Shown here: piece by piece, positions 34,953 to 45,308 of the stretch
Layout: every line of letters begins with the position of its first letter
How positions within the stretch are numbered: the first letter of the stretch is position 1
Assembly (NCBI GenBank): GCA_964034945.1
Contig: OZ035962.1
Span: forward strand, 74,477,597 to 74,541,596
Length of the DNA stretch: 64,000 bases
From: Chrysopilus asiliformis
Taxonomy: Eukaryota > Arthropoda > Insecta > Diptera > Rhagionidae
Direction of reading: 5' to 3'
Position numbers and translations under genes: made by a program
Notes under the pieces: model-generated
Seen by the model: only the letters and a program-made list of their open reading frames with translations
Databases searched by the model: none
What the model was told of the DNA's origin: nothing

Positions 34953-35379
34953 CAGTCGAACCTCGATAAGTCGAATCTGATAGGGAGCGCATGAAAATTC
35001 GAGCTATCGAATATTTTGAGATCAAAGAGTAGAAAATGAAACTTTAAGGAAATTAAAATTATATTCGAAACTTTTACTAACGTAATCACTAATCCATACC
35101 ATCTGAATTTTCGTGATTTGTATAACGCGATATTTAACATAAACTTACACTCTAAAATAAATTTTATTCATATCACAAAACTGTTGGGGTAAGTCCAAAA
35201 TCAACAAAATTGTTCCTCAGTTCACCAGGAATTTTGTCACATAGACAAAATTTGCCACACGAACAAAATTTTTTGTCATATGAAGAAAAATTTCGTTTAA
35301 TTTGGACTAAACAAACTAATTTTGTTATATACATAGGTTTTTGATCTATGTAGCTTTCGTTTTATACGAGGATTATCTG
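34953..35379. mobile_element. pogo-like MITE candidate
   Basis: Left CAGTCGAACCTCGATAAG and right complement CAGATAATCCTCGTATAA, with TA at 34,951-34,952 and 35,380-35,381. The ends are diverged. The interior repeats 'caaaatttt'. Confidence 0.6.
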
Positions 35380-35836
35380 TATATAATAATTATTGGCCCT
35401 CTAAAAAAATTCTCTGTTTAATTCCTCACTTCGTATTATAGTTAGATTGTCTGTAAATAAAAACGCAGCAAATAAGGGATCATAAGGGATCAAATCTCCC
35501 CATATCTTGTTTTGTAATCATAGTTTATCACAAAAATTATAACCAGTAGTAACACACGATTTAATGGTTGGAAATATATGTAAGTTATAAACCCTTACCT
35601 CAATAGTAGTAGAAAAAATATTCGGAAACATTGTGAGAAAGTTCTCGACTGTCGACATAACTTTCTAATTGACACATTTTTTTTTCATGCCTACACAAAA
35701 TTAAACTACATGAAAAGTAATTGTTTAACGATACCTTTGTTACAGTATCTGCGTGATTTTTAAAAATTGCTTAATTTAAGAAATTTTTGTGGCGGATCAA
35801 ATCTCACAAGGGATCAAGTCTCACTATTCTCTCCTA

Positions 35837-37373
35837 ATGAATATCTAGCGATTTCCTTGAAATATAATTCGCATAGGAACTCGAGGTATAAGTAAAATTA
35901 GCCATAATGGAATTAACCAAGTCTTTAGTTTAATTTTCTATGTTTTTGTGCAAATGACGCGAAATCCAACTTCAGTGATTGAAGACAACTACCCTTCCCC
36001 TCGTCAAATATTAAAAAAATATAGAAATTTAAAAAAAAGTTCAAAAGAAAAAAAGTAGCCTAAAACTGTTTCGAGTACGAAATCCATTAAAGTAATTTTT
36101 TGTTGTGATCAAATCGTGTAGAATAGAAACAAAGCGAAATAGTTAATTAAAATGATAACGGAATTTGCTGACAAATAGACTTCTGACCCTTAAAATCCAC
36201 GAAAAAGAGGAGAACTTTCTCCGAGTTAAATGCCCCCTAAAAGGTTCTTCTTAATAAATTTGTGTCGAATAATTACATTCACAGCAAGAAATTTCCAGAA
36301 AAGATATGCCAGAAAAGAAAGATGAAAGGGTTAAAAGAGCTGACGAAGTGAATAAAATAAATTAACCAAATTTGAAATGATTGTCCCCCCCAGCTCAGTC
36401 ATTCGTCAAGTAAGTCGCCGCCCGCCAATGATTTCAACGCACTTAAATCACAGAAGATAAAAAAATCACGTCTAAAAAAGGCAAATCCAGAATGTAAGTC
36501 ATTTTTATTTCGCTGTTTCTTCTTAAAAAAAAGAAGAAAAAATGCGTTCCCCATTTCATCAAACTTGTGAAAATGTTCATCTTGAATTCATGAAATGGAA
36601 TTTCCTGGGGTGATCTAAGGATCGTTTGCTTTACACCTTTTCCTATCCTGTTCTTCACTCCTTCTCTTCGAGAATGACATTGAGTTTAATTAAGCGAATC
36701 GAAAATGAAGTCCTTTCTACAATTCGGATAATTTTTCGTTTAGTTAATAAGAAAAATAGGGAGCCATTTCTTAATCTCCAAACTTTTAAAATCATTTATC
36801 TTTCCTTTCTAAAAGAAACTTTTCACGTCCTAAAGAAAAAGACGTCAGAATTTTGATAATTACGAGCGAATTCAATTTTTCTTGTCAAATATGAATGAAG
36901 AAGTCTTACTAACACGTAAAATGATAATTACTACAAAAAACGCTCAATTAAAATTATTATTTAGCCCTGTAATCCTAAAAGGGTCTTTAAACACTAACAT
37001 TAACGGCAAAAACAATCCGGAAACCAAGAGATTATCTGATTTTTGCTTGGAAGTAGGACAATGGCCAGAAAATAATTATTCGTTTTGATTTTTCTACACT
37101 TAGGGTTCCTGCTCTAAAGATATAAGGTATTTATGAGGCCTCAATATTTTATTACCCTTCTAATTCACAAAAGTTATATTTTTCCTAAATTGTAAGTTCG
37201 AGTTCTTGAACTGTTAAAATCCAAGTCCTTTCTTACCACCGGAAGTATTTTTCATTACAAAATATTACTCAAAAAAATTCACTCACGCATAAAAACCCTG
37301 ATGGTATACAATTTACAAATAAATAAAATTGTTTAAATTTAAAAAAGTAGGATTAAAAAGGAAAAAATATTTT
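35837..37373. other. AT-rich region, no gene seen
   Basis: Short open frames at 36,626-36,856 and 36,882-37,088 (+) have no recognisable domain or supporting context. Confidence 0.5.
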
Positions 37374-37480
37374 TTTTGGTACTTTGTATCAGAAATAAAA
37401 GCGAGACAAATATTTATTTTATTTTTTATGCTCTTATCTTACTTTCAATTCTGATACACAGTACCCAAAAATTATTTATT
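37374..37480. repeat. small hairpin element
   Basis: 'ttggtactttgtatcagaa' faces 'ttctgatacacagtaccc' about 75 bp away. Related wording is at 23,529. Confidence 0.6.
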
Positions 37481-37565
37481 CTTTTTCAGTGCATTTTTTC
37501 TAAAAAAAAAAATTTAATTTAAATTTTCATTTTTTTATTTGATCTTTTTAGTCATTTGGTGTATT

Positions 37566-37645
37566 ATAAGATTTTTTCCTGAAAATTTGAGGAAAAGGAT
37601 AATTACGTTATCCTTGCAGGACCTTCCCTTATCCTTACAGGGACA
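37566..37645 (-). repeat. 'ggataa...aggacctt' unit, minus orientation
   Basis: 'attttttcctgaaaatttga', 'ggataattacgttatccttg' and 'aggaccttcccttatcctta' match the unit at 23.7-24.3 kb. Confidence 0.7.
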
Positions 37646-37863
37646 AAGTAGAGAAAATCGGACTTACGTATGCGTGTCAAAATTTCAAGTCAATGAGCCT
37701 GTTCAGATTAGTTGAAAAAGTCTTCCTAATTCACCTTGCCCTAATGTTTCCAGTTTCTGCCAGAATTAGGCGAACTATTTCAACCAATCTGAACATGGTC
37801 AATCGGCGAAAAGTGGGGCAAATTGAATTGCAAAATTTGAATCTGACAGACAAACAGACAACC

Positions 37864-38313
37864 ACACTGTAAAAAATCCGTGTAAAATTACCCGATTTTT
37901 TTTCCATATCCAAGTGGATTATTACACAGAAATAAGGTTTTTTACAGGAATTCCTGAAAAAAGTATGTATTACTACATTTTTTGGGTAAATTTACAAAGC
38001 CCTATCACTTTTCAATATATCGATGCAAAATTCAATTCTCGAAAAGTACATTTTACCTAACTTTGGTAACTTTACCCACAAGTAGGAAAAATTGCACATT
38101 TTCTATTGTAAACGTACTTTGAGTTGTGTACATTTACTTGATGTACCGAGGCAGACATAACTGTAAATTTTGAAGAACCGATTTTTGGGGTAAAAATACA
38201 TTTGCGAGTGGTACTAATACAATCTTTTTAGATGTGTTTTTACTCTCATTTTGTTAAAATTCCACATCGCAAATGTAGTTATGCACAAGTTATTGTTGTA
38301 TTTTTCCACAGAG
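37864..38313. mobile_element. candidate MITE (CACTGTAAAAAAT ends)
   Basis: The left 'cactgtaaaaaatccgtgta' and the right complement 'ctctgtggaaaaatac' are weakly inverted. The interior is rich in 'taaatttac' and 'tttacc' motifs. No clear duplication. Confidence 0.4.
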
Positions 38314-38535
38314 TAGGCATGAGTGAAATACATGTTTTGCTTTGTCATTTCATCGAGAAGTGTCATGGAGCTTGGGCAAGGTTCGAGTAGCTTTTAATTG
38401 TTTAATTTGTGAAGAATGTTTTGAAAATATCAAATCTTACGAGGTTCATGTCGTGAAACATAGATCAGTTAAATGCGGTAAATTTCATAAAATCACCATG
38501 CGGTAATGGAAGAAGTGCTTTTGACAGTTCACGCA

Positions 38536-39113
38536 CACTCTCGAAAAAATCCGGGGACGAATTAACTCCGCCTGAAAACATAGCTAAAAGTTTAACACCG
38601 TAGCGCGGAGTTATTTTTACATTTGTATTTTACGGAGCTAAATATTCAATTTAACACCGTTTTGACCTAAATTTTAAATGAACTCCGAAAAGGAGTCAAA
38701 AATTCACTACAACTCCTTTTAGGAGTTATTTAATTGTAAAGGGTGTTCACGTTTAGAAGAGGCTTGCCAATTGGCTTCAACAGCCTATTGGGAAGGCAAA
38801 TGGTTTACAATTCGAGAGGTCCCGTGTTCGAGTCCCGGCAGAGACATGCAAGAAACGTTTTTAACAAGTAATATTAACTTTGGAAACACGAAAAAAAACT
38901 CGAAACATCTCAAATGCTTGCAAAAAAAAGAGAATTTGTGAGGTTTTTTTGGGCCATCTAATAAGTTGGTTTAACACCGAAAAATTGTTAAAAATTAACA
39001 CCCATAAGGAATTGTTGTGAACTCCCTAGCCCGGTGCTCGATTTTCTCCAATAGGTGATGGACTCCCTCAAACTCCCTTTCGGTGCGTAATCGACTCCAT
39101 TTTTTCGAGAGTG
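38536..39113 (+). mobile_element. CACTCTCG MITE, copy 1 (578 bp)
   Basis: Inverted ends CACTCTCGAAAAAAT; CA at 38,534-38,535 and 39,114-39,115. Matches copy 2 at 39,463 in reverse along its whole length ('aactcc' and 'gttaaca' wording). It carries a tRNA-like stretch ending in the B box GTTCGAGTCCC (38,825-38,835). It lies 57 bp upstream of the Tc1-type gene remnant. Confidence 0.9.
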
Positions 39114-39170
39114 CATGATTCGTGTCATGTGTCAAAGTCAAAGTTGTTATGTTTGCATTGCCATTCTATC

Positions 39171-40256
39171 ATGGAAAGACTTACACCAGAAGAACGCTTC
39201 AAAATTCGTGCTCTGTGAAAAATGTGTTTCGCGCACATTATGACGAACATAATTCGTCATAATCGCCTTACTGAGCAGGCTATTCAAACCATAGTGACCA
39301 AATTTCGCACCAATTTCACGTTATTGGACATCAAGCCACCCACCCGTGTGCGTAGAGTGCGTACAGAAGAAAATATGGCTGCTGTAGCCGCCAGTGTTGG
39401 CGAAGATCGTGATGTATCCATTCGTCGCCGTTCGCAGCAACTGGGATTGTGTATTTCCACTACACTCTCGAAAAAATGGAGTCAATTACGCACCGAAAGG
39501 GAGTTTGAGGGAGTCCATCACCTATTGGAGAAAATCGAGCACCGGGCTAGGGAGTTCACAACAATTCCTTATGGGTGTTAATTTTTAACAATTTTTCGGT
39601 GTTAAACCAATTTATTAGATGGCCCAAAAATAAACCTAGCAAATTCTCTTTTTTTGCAAGCATTTGAGGTGTTTTAATTTTTTTTCGTGTTTTCAAAGTT
39701 AATATTGACGGTTAACAACTTTTCTTGCATGCCTCTGGCCGGGACTCGAACATGGGACCTCTCGAATCGTAAACCATTTCCCAATAGGCTGTTGAAGCCA
39801 ATTGGCAAGCCTCTTCTAAACGTGAACACCCTTTACAATTAAATAACTCCTAAAAGGAGTTGTAGTGAATTTTTGACTCCTTTTCGGAGTTCATTTAAAA
39901 TTTAGGTCAAAACGGTGTTAAATTGAATATTTAGCTCCGTAAAATAAAAATTTAAAAATAACTCCGCGCTACGGTGTTAAACTTTTAGCTATGTTTTCAG
40001 GCGGAGTTAATTCGTCCCCGGATTTTTTCGAGAGTGTACGTGGAAGATTTTACTGCGTGGGGGTACGTCAAATCTCTTATTTATGCCGATAATCCAGCAT
40101 CGATTCAAGTACATACTAGAAGACAACATCCCACGTGTTATCGGTGAGATACCAGCGGCTATGCTCGAAAAAGTCACTCAAAATTGGACTTCTCGTATGG
40201 ACCACCTGAAACGTAGTCGTGGCCAACATTTACATGAAATAATCTTTAAAAAGTAA
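39171..40256 (+). pseudogene. Tc1/mariner-type transposase, gutted and interrupted
   Basis: ATG at 39,171 opens MERLTPEERFKIRAL, then, after a disturbed segment, a DNA-binding region typical of a Tc1/mariner-type group common in insects (TEENMAAVAASVGEDRDVSI, RRRSQQLGL). A MITE occupies 39,463-40,036. Right of it the frame resumes TWKIL and then jumps to the C-terminus: WGYVKSLIYADNPASI, EIPAAMLEKVTQNWTSRMDH, SRGQHLHEIIFKK and stop at 40,254-40,256. The catalytic core between the HTH and WGYVK is deleted. There is also a frame break near residue 15 and others around 40,105. No activity is possible. Confidence 0.88.
39463..40036 (-). mobile_element. CACTCTCG MITE, copy 2, inside Tc1-type gene
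   Basis: Same family as copy 1 in the opposite orientation, 574 bp, with TA at 39,461-39,462 and 40,037-40,038. Removing it and one TA restores the reading frame across 'tccac|TA|cgtgg' (S-T-T-W), so the duplication is exactly TA. Contains the complement of the tRNA-like B box (gggactcgaac, 39,741-39,751). Confidence 0.93.
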
Positions 40257-40369
40257 ATAGCAAGGATTGATTTTTAATCTCCAATAAAAATTTTATACCT
40301 TTTTCAAATTTTTCTGTTTTTTTTTAATTAAGAACCAAACGCTTAAAAAATCACCCTTTAGTTCTTTAA

Positions 40370-40587
40370 CCTTTAATTGATGAGGTGGGTCCAGTGGACC
40401 CACATTGACTTTTCTCTCGTTGCTATCTCTCATGTTTTCATCAGAGTGACTCTGAAATCTTCAGTACCTTCATACAGTTAGGTGTTGCATGCCGAGTTAA
40501 AAGCACAGATTTGGTATGTGATTAGAACGTAGTGAACGTGGACCCCACCTCATCATTTACGCATATTTTCACCTCATAAATTAAGGG
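40370..40587. mobile_element. 218-bp piggyBac-type MITE
   Basis: Ends CCTTTAATTGATGAGGTG and complement CCCTTAATTTATGAGGTG, with TTAA at 40,366-40,369 and 40,588-40,591. A 'gtgggtccagtggacccac' hairpin sits just inside the left end. Confidence 0.87.
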
Positions 40588-40591
40588 TTAA

Positions 40592-40960
40592 TAAAAATAA
40601 TATGACAAATTGTTTTATTATTTTGGTGGATGCCGCTTATTTGCCTCAAATTTCGACATTTTCTCGCAGAAAAAAATATATGACGCCGATAAAAATTCAC
40701 AAATTTAATGATAAGGAGGTGTTGCCAGATGCCTAGCATTTGACGTTTCTGATCTGAAATTTTTGACAAGAATTTTACTGCTAGGGCCACCTATTGGAAG
40801 ATTTTTTTTTTCCATTTGTACTCTCAATATTTTGACTCCCTGCATTGATTATGGAAAATAAATCAGTTACTAGTTGTATGAAATATAGATCAAAGGAGAT
40901 ATGCATACTTCTATCCCAAACTTGAGATCCCTACATTTTGAAGAATCTGGCCTGTAGTAG
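40592..40960. other. spacer, nothing identified
   Basis: No gene or repeat end recognised. Confidence 0.45.
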
Positions 40961-40962
40961 AA

Positions 40963-41585
40963 TCATGAGTCGTCATTTGATTTAACTAATTCATATTTAT
41001 CCTCCAAAATCATCAAAAAAATAATCGAGCATTTGTTTTGAATGTATAGGCAGTTAAATCAAGGCTATTAACAATGGCGAAAAGAAAAGAGAACGAGAGA
41101 GAATCATCATCGTCGTTGGCAGCACACAAAAATACATTTTCTTTGTTTTTATGCACGCAGGATATCAGATATGGCGAATTGGTTTTCCTATCCCTTTTTT
41201 GAACATGAAAATATGGGCATAAAAATCTTTAAAAAAATAACTCAAACAAATTTACTATGCCACTTTTGAACATGATATTAGAAACCTTTTCGTTATTCCT
41301 TTATCCACCTGAATTTAAAAAAAAAATAGTTTAAAGAATAATATCTTCATCTAAAAATTAGTTTGAGTTTTTTTTTGTAAGATTTTTTATGCCCATATTT
41401 TTAGATTTTGTTTTCAAAAATTTCTTTTTTTGCAAAATATAATTAGGGGTGAAAAACAACAATCATTTGGTTTAAATACTTTTAATAAAATACAAAAACC
41501 GTTGGCGCAAATTTAGCGATTTTTTTATTTGATTCAACTACTTTTTTGTTGAATCTAATGACAATTTTCCTTCAATGTAGTGTTG
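40963..41585 (-). repeat. dispersed repeat, uninterrupted copy
   Basis: Reverse counterpart of the split copy at 14.7-18.2 kb: the 41,480-41,585 end matches 14,727-14,830, and 41,050-41,185 matches 17,785-17,900. About 620 bp, ends not resolved. Confidence 0.65.
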
Positions 41586-41890
41586 TTCATGATTAGCTCC
41601 TCCAGTATCTGGGTCCTATTACTTATTGTTTCCTGTTCCTTTGCCAGATTTGATATGGATTTACTCATCTGGCGATATGTGGATTTCATCAGACTAGTCG
41701 GATGATCGAATATAATAATAATAATAATGTTTATTGCGATCAAATTGATTTTGTGTAAACATTCGTTTTCGATTCGATTTCCATTCGTCTAAAATCGGAT
41801 ATGTAAACGGTCGATTTATATATTTTTTTAAGTTCTGACGCCATAAATTTTGGAGCCAATAAATCCCATTTTTCCACAAATACACGTAAC
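41586..41890. other. downstream flank of the DUF1091-like gene
   Basis: AT-rich; a short (ATT)n run near 41,715. Nothing coding identified. Confidence 0.45.
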
Positions 41891-41897
41891 TCTTTAA

Positions 41898-41903
41898 TTT
41901 TAT
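41898..41903 (-). promoter_or_regulatory. candidate polyadenylation signal AATAAA
   Basis: On the minus strand AATAAA lies about 70 bp beyond the stop codon of the DUF1091-like gene, a normal distance. Confidence 0.45.
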
Positions 41904-41970
41904 TTTGTAACAAAAGTGGGTGACTTTAATTGTATAAAAAAAGTTTTTAGATTCAAGAAATCATATCAAT

Positions 41971-42555
41971 CTAAACCATTTTTATCATTCCTTTAACAAT
42001 TTCTGTGTGAAATATTTCAAAATCACCAAAACTATTAGTCCAGTGGTAAGAATTACTTGCTGTAAACTTCGGGTCAGGCAAATAAGCCGGTAAAATGTAA
42101 TCGGGAAATTGGAAATTCCTTATACAGTAATTTCCTTTCAATACCGGACACTCAAATTTAAAATTCGTATTTCCCTTTACGGTGTTCACAAATGCTTCGA
42201 TAAATGGATGCACTTTTGACAATTCGACAATCCGACAAAAGTCCAGTGTGTGATTCAAAACATAAAATTCCTTCTTATAAACATAAGTCACGAGTTCGAT
42301 TCGAGATGTTATCTTATTTAAATTGGTGTAAAGATCTATATTGACATGAGGCTGATCTGTTGGCTACAAACCGTCACATTTACATTTATTACATTTTTAT
42401 CATCACAACCAGTGTAACTCAATATGAACGATTTCGGACGTTTCTAAAAGAAAAAAATAAAAAAATTTGCAATTTTAAATCTAAAAAAAAACTCTTACGC
42501 ATTGCGCAAACGTAAAAAATACACAAATAATTTCCACATAATATAAGAACCGCAT
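41971..42555 (-). CDS. secreted DUF1091-family-like protein, two exons, frame break
   Basis: Only host-type gene supported here. Exon 1 (42,555-42,499) encodes MRFLYYVEIICVFFTFAQC, a good signal peptide. A 55-bp intron (42,498-42,444) has canonical ends (GTAAGAG...CTTTTAG) in phase 0. Exon 2 opens KRPKSFILSYTGCDDKNVIN. About 30 residues in, this frame stops (TAG at 42,338-42,336), while the frame open from 42,363 continues with NIDLYTNLNKI, FYVLNHTLDFCRIV, NFKFECPVLKGNYCI and LPAYLP to the stop at 41,971. That order of residues (fLyN.TvDfC...CP..kG.Y...lP..lP) is the DUF1091 pattern, a fly-expanded family of small secreted proteins of unsettled, partly chemosensory role. The break could be a small deletion (pseudogene), a sequence error, or a 29-bp phase-0 'intron' (42,392-42,364), which is shorter than known insect introns. 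Confidence 0.65.
42444..42498 (-). other. intron of the DUF1091-like gene
   Basis: 55 bp, GTAAGAG donor and CTTTTAG acceptor preceded by T-rich sequence, phase 0. The size is typical of flies. Confidence 0.65.
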
Positions 42556-43074
42556 TTCGAAACAGATAAACCATAAAAAATCTCTAACCAAAATGTTTTT
42601 CAACGTTTACGGTTGATTTAATTCAAGTCCAGCAATTAAAATTTTTTTGATGTTATACTTCCAAAAATTTGAGGAAAACAAATATATTATTAGCTTCAGT
42701 AATAGACACTAAGCATAAAAAAATCACCACCTTAATGAGTTTTGAGCACAGATTAAATATAACCCGATATCGGCATTAAATGGTTTCCGGAAATTCAACA
42801 CAATTCCAATGAAATTTACGATTTTTTATCCCAAGAACTTTTTTTACCCATTGATTGACCAATCAGAGCCCGAGTTGGTGGCGGGGAAAAAATCCAGAGC
42901 GAAATTCTATGAAAAATTTCAAATCTGAAATTCCATGGAATCTTTTTGACATTTATTAATTCAAAATACTGTAATTATTTTTACAAACAACACGATTGTA
43001 AAGGCTTTAAAAAAATATTTATATCAGGACTTTTTCTTTTTGCCTACTATTTTTTGCATCTTCGCTGCTTAAGT
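42556..43074. other. upstream flank of the DUF1091-like gene
   Basis: AT-rich, would contain the promoter. No clear TATA or initiator was picked out. Confidence 0.4.
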
Positions 43075-43076
43075 TA

Positions 43077-43903
43077 AGTGCACACGATATGATCACTGTT
43101 CATATTTTTGAGCAAAAAAGTGTCCCAAGCGTGTTCATATCGTCTGAACACCATATTTTTGTGTTCATACGTATGAACACAAGGCATATGAACACATTTG
43201 AACATGCCGTGAGCAAACGTATGAACACGACCTGTTCATACCGTGTGAACACTATTTTGGGACCGTATGAGCCCAGTTTGTAAAATTCGGACGTATGATC
43301 ACAGATATGAACACACTGTCACATTTGAACATGAGCTAAGTTTTCAACATGTTCAAATGTAAAATTTTGAGTCAAATTTTCAAATTTTTATTTTGGTTTT
43401 TATTTGGGTCTAGTAGGTTTTAGATTTGTGGCGTGGATGCCTCAGTCAGCTAAGTGCTTGCCTTGTGATCCAATGAGCAGTGGTTCAAATCCCACTCAGG
43501 GTAAAATAATTCGATTCGAATTTGAACTTTTCTGTTCATGGACTTTAAAACACGGACCAGTTTGGTCTTCGCCTCCAAGCTCCTGGCATATAACACAAAA
43601 AAAAAGTTTTCGACAGTTTTGTAATTTGTTGTGTTGTGTCTCAAATATTCTTAAAAATTGTTCATATCTGTAATTTGAACAAAACGTTCATATCGTCTGA
43701 ACAGTGGTTCATACGCGCAGAAAAAATATGAACACAATGCATTTGAGCACATATGAAACACCTAAAAATTTGAAGCTTTGGGACAAAATGTTCATATCGT
43801 GTGAACACCTTTCATATATTGTATGAACATATGAGCATTTGAAGCTTATAAGCAACATATGCGTATGTTCAGAAATATGAACAGTGATCATATCGTGTGC
43901 ACT
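43077..43903. mobile_element. 827-bp MITE with TATGAACA arrays and tRNA-like core
   Basis: Inverted ends of about 30 bp starting AGTGCACACGATATGATCAC, with TA at 43,075-43,076 and 43,904-43,905. Both flanks of the interior are packed with 'gttcatatcg' / 'tatgaacac' motifs in both orientations. The centre carries a tRNA-like segment (43,436-43,500). Confidence 0.88.
43436..43500 (+). other. tRNA-like Pol III core inside MITE
   Basis: D-arm/A-box-like 'gcctcagtcagctaagtgc' followed by a perfect B box GGTTCAAATCC (43,482). No full cloverleaf closes, so it is not called a tRNA gene. Confidence 0.65.
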
Positions 43904-43905
43904 TA

Positions 43906-44236
43906 GCTTTAGGTTTTGAAAAAAAAAATTTCAGTGCTATTATCAAAAAACTCCTACCGTAATTTTTTTGTAATGCGGCCCAAGGTTTGGTGTAGAAAAC
44001 TCAAGGTGCCCCTGGTGGTAATTAAGTTTGATTGCCCAGTTTTACATTTACCTCTTACCCAAATTTTTCTACTTTTTTGAGTTTAAATGTGCCTTTTTAA
44101 ACCAATTTAGTTGAAAATTTAAACCTAAAAAGTTGAAATTTTATGCTTTTGATTTAAATGTTAAACTAAAAAGTTGAAATTTTTCTAAAATTAAATTTCG
44201 TGAACAAAAGTTGAACAGTTCAACCGAAAAAATAAA
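43906..44236. other. AT-rich 'agttgaaatttt' repeat region
   Basis: Degenerate repetition of 'aaagttgaaattt'; similar wording resumes at 49,790-49,940, on the other side of the DINE-like insertion. Confidence 0.5.
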
Positions 44237-44346
44237 AACATAACAAAAGCTATAATTGCCAATCTGACAATTATTGAAAACCCGTATGGTGATTTAAGTG
44301 AATGGCGAACAGTTGTATCAAAATTCCACTTTGAAGTCAAACTTTC

Positions 44347-44520
44347 TGTAATGTACCGCCATCAGGCAATACCGCGCAACCAGCGCCGCGTAGTGTTTGA
44401 ACCAATGAATTACTCCTCCTTCTTGTTCGATATCCCGCACGAAGCGGACGTGTTATTACTTTTACTTTTAAATAAACATATTGTATAAGAAGTCTGCATT
44501 ACTTATTACAATTCATCACA
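44347..44520 (+). repeat. 5' LTR of gypsy element
   Basis: TGTAATG...CATCACA, 174 bp, with AATAAA near 44,479. The internal region starts TTGGCGACGAGG, the expected place for the primer binding site. Confidence 0.95.
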
Positions 44521-44538
44521 TTGGCGACGAGGAAAAGT
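44521..44538 (+). other. primer binding site candidate
   Basis: TTGGCGACGAGG immediately after the LTR resembles the TGGCGAC-type sites of many insect gypsy elements. The priming tRNA was not determined. Confidence 0.5.
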
Positions 44539-44546
44539 AAATTGAG

Positions 44547-45308
44547 ATGACTGGAGAAGGTTCAGAAATCAAAGGATCTCAGTATCAGCACACGAACAAC
44601 GGGCAAGTTGCACAAATGGCAGCGGTCGGAGCTTTACGAGAATTCGATCATGCTCACATGGATTGGGCAGTTTATGATAAACGTCTCGTGCAATATTTTA
44701 AAGCTAATAATATTGTGGACGATAGCCGATGCAGGGCAATTTTTCTTACATTATTAGCCGAAGACACCTACAAATTGATGAGTGATCTCTGCTATCCAAC
44801 AGAGCCAGAAACAATTGGTTTTGAAGAATTACGTAAGAAGATGACCACGCATTTCAAGCCAGTTCTTTCTATATTTGTGGAACGAGAAAATTTCTACAGT
44901 GCTAAATTGGAAAGTATGGAGACAATTCTTGACTGGGAAAGGCATGCAAAAAAACTTGCGGTGACCTGTAAATTTGGCTCAAATCTCGACGTTGCATTAA
45001 GAGATAAGTTCATCATGGGCCTTCAGAAGGGTCGTATCAAAGACAAGCTTTTTTCTTTGGATGACGATGTTACCTTCGCGAAAACTGTAGAAACAGCTTT
45101 GGAGGCAGAAGCAGCGACTGCAAAAACGGCGAATTCTGAAACAATACATCAATCCATCAAAGCGGAATCATCAGCTGGAATTAACAAATTGCAGACTACG
45201 GGAGGACACCAGAAACGACACAATGGTAGAGGCCGAACCGGTAATTCACATCAAACAAAACCATCAGAACGTTCAAATTGTTCTTGTTGTGGTAGTAAAT
45301 ATCATTCT
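44547..45308 (+). pseudogene. gypsy gag, interrupted in zinc knuckle
   Basis: Starts 26 bp after the 5' LTR. Gag-type helical region (WAVYDKRLVQYFKANNI, CRAIFLTLLAEDTYKLM, TTHFKP), then a basic linker and the first half of a CCHC knuckle (CSCCGSKYH). The DINE-like insert begins here and adds a foreign tail and a stop. The rest of the knuckle and a second one (CNKCGMKGHLKKIC) follow at 45,880-45,950. Confidence 0.93.

Larger units (their letters stand above)
34044..35834. mobile_element. TA-flanked element, 1.8 kb, heavily invaded
   Basis: Left GGGGAGAATTTGTGGGAAAC and right complement GGAGAGAATAGTGAGACTTG, with TA at 34,042-34,043 and 35,835-35,836. 'ggatcaaatctc' phrases recur near 35,478 and 35,795. 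The ends are diverged, so the pairing is moderate. Two TTAA MITEs and one pogo-like MITE lie inside. Confidence 0.6.

Noticed and set aside
35460..35834. Separate element bounded by the two 'ggatcaaatctc' phrases
   Set aside because: The phrases are in direct orientation. They are better explained as subterminal repeats of the 34,044-35,834 element.
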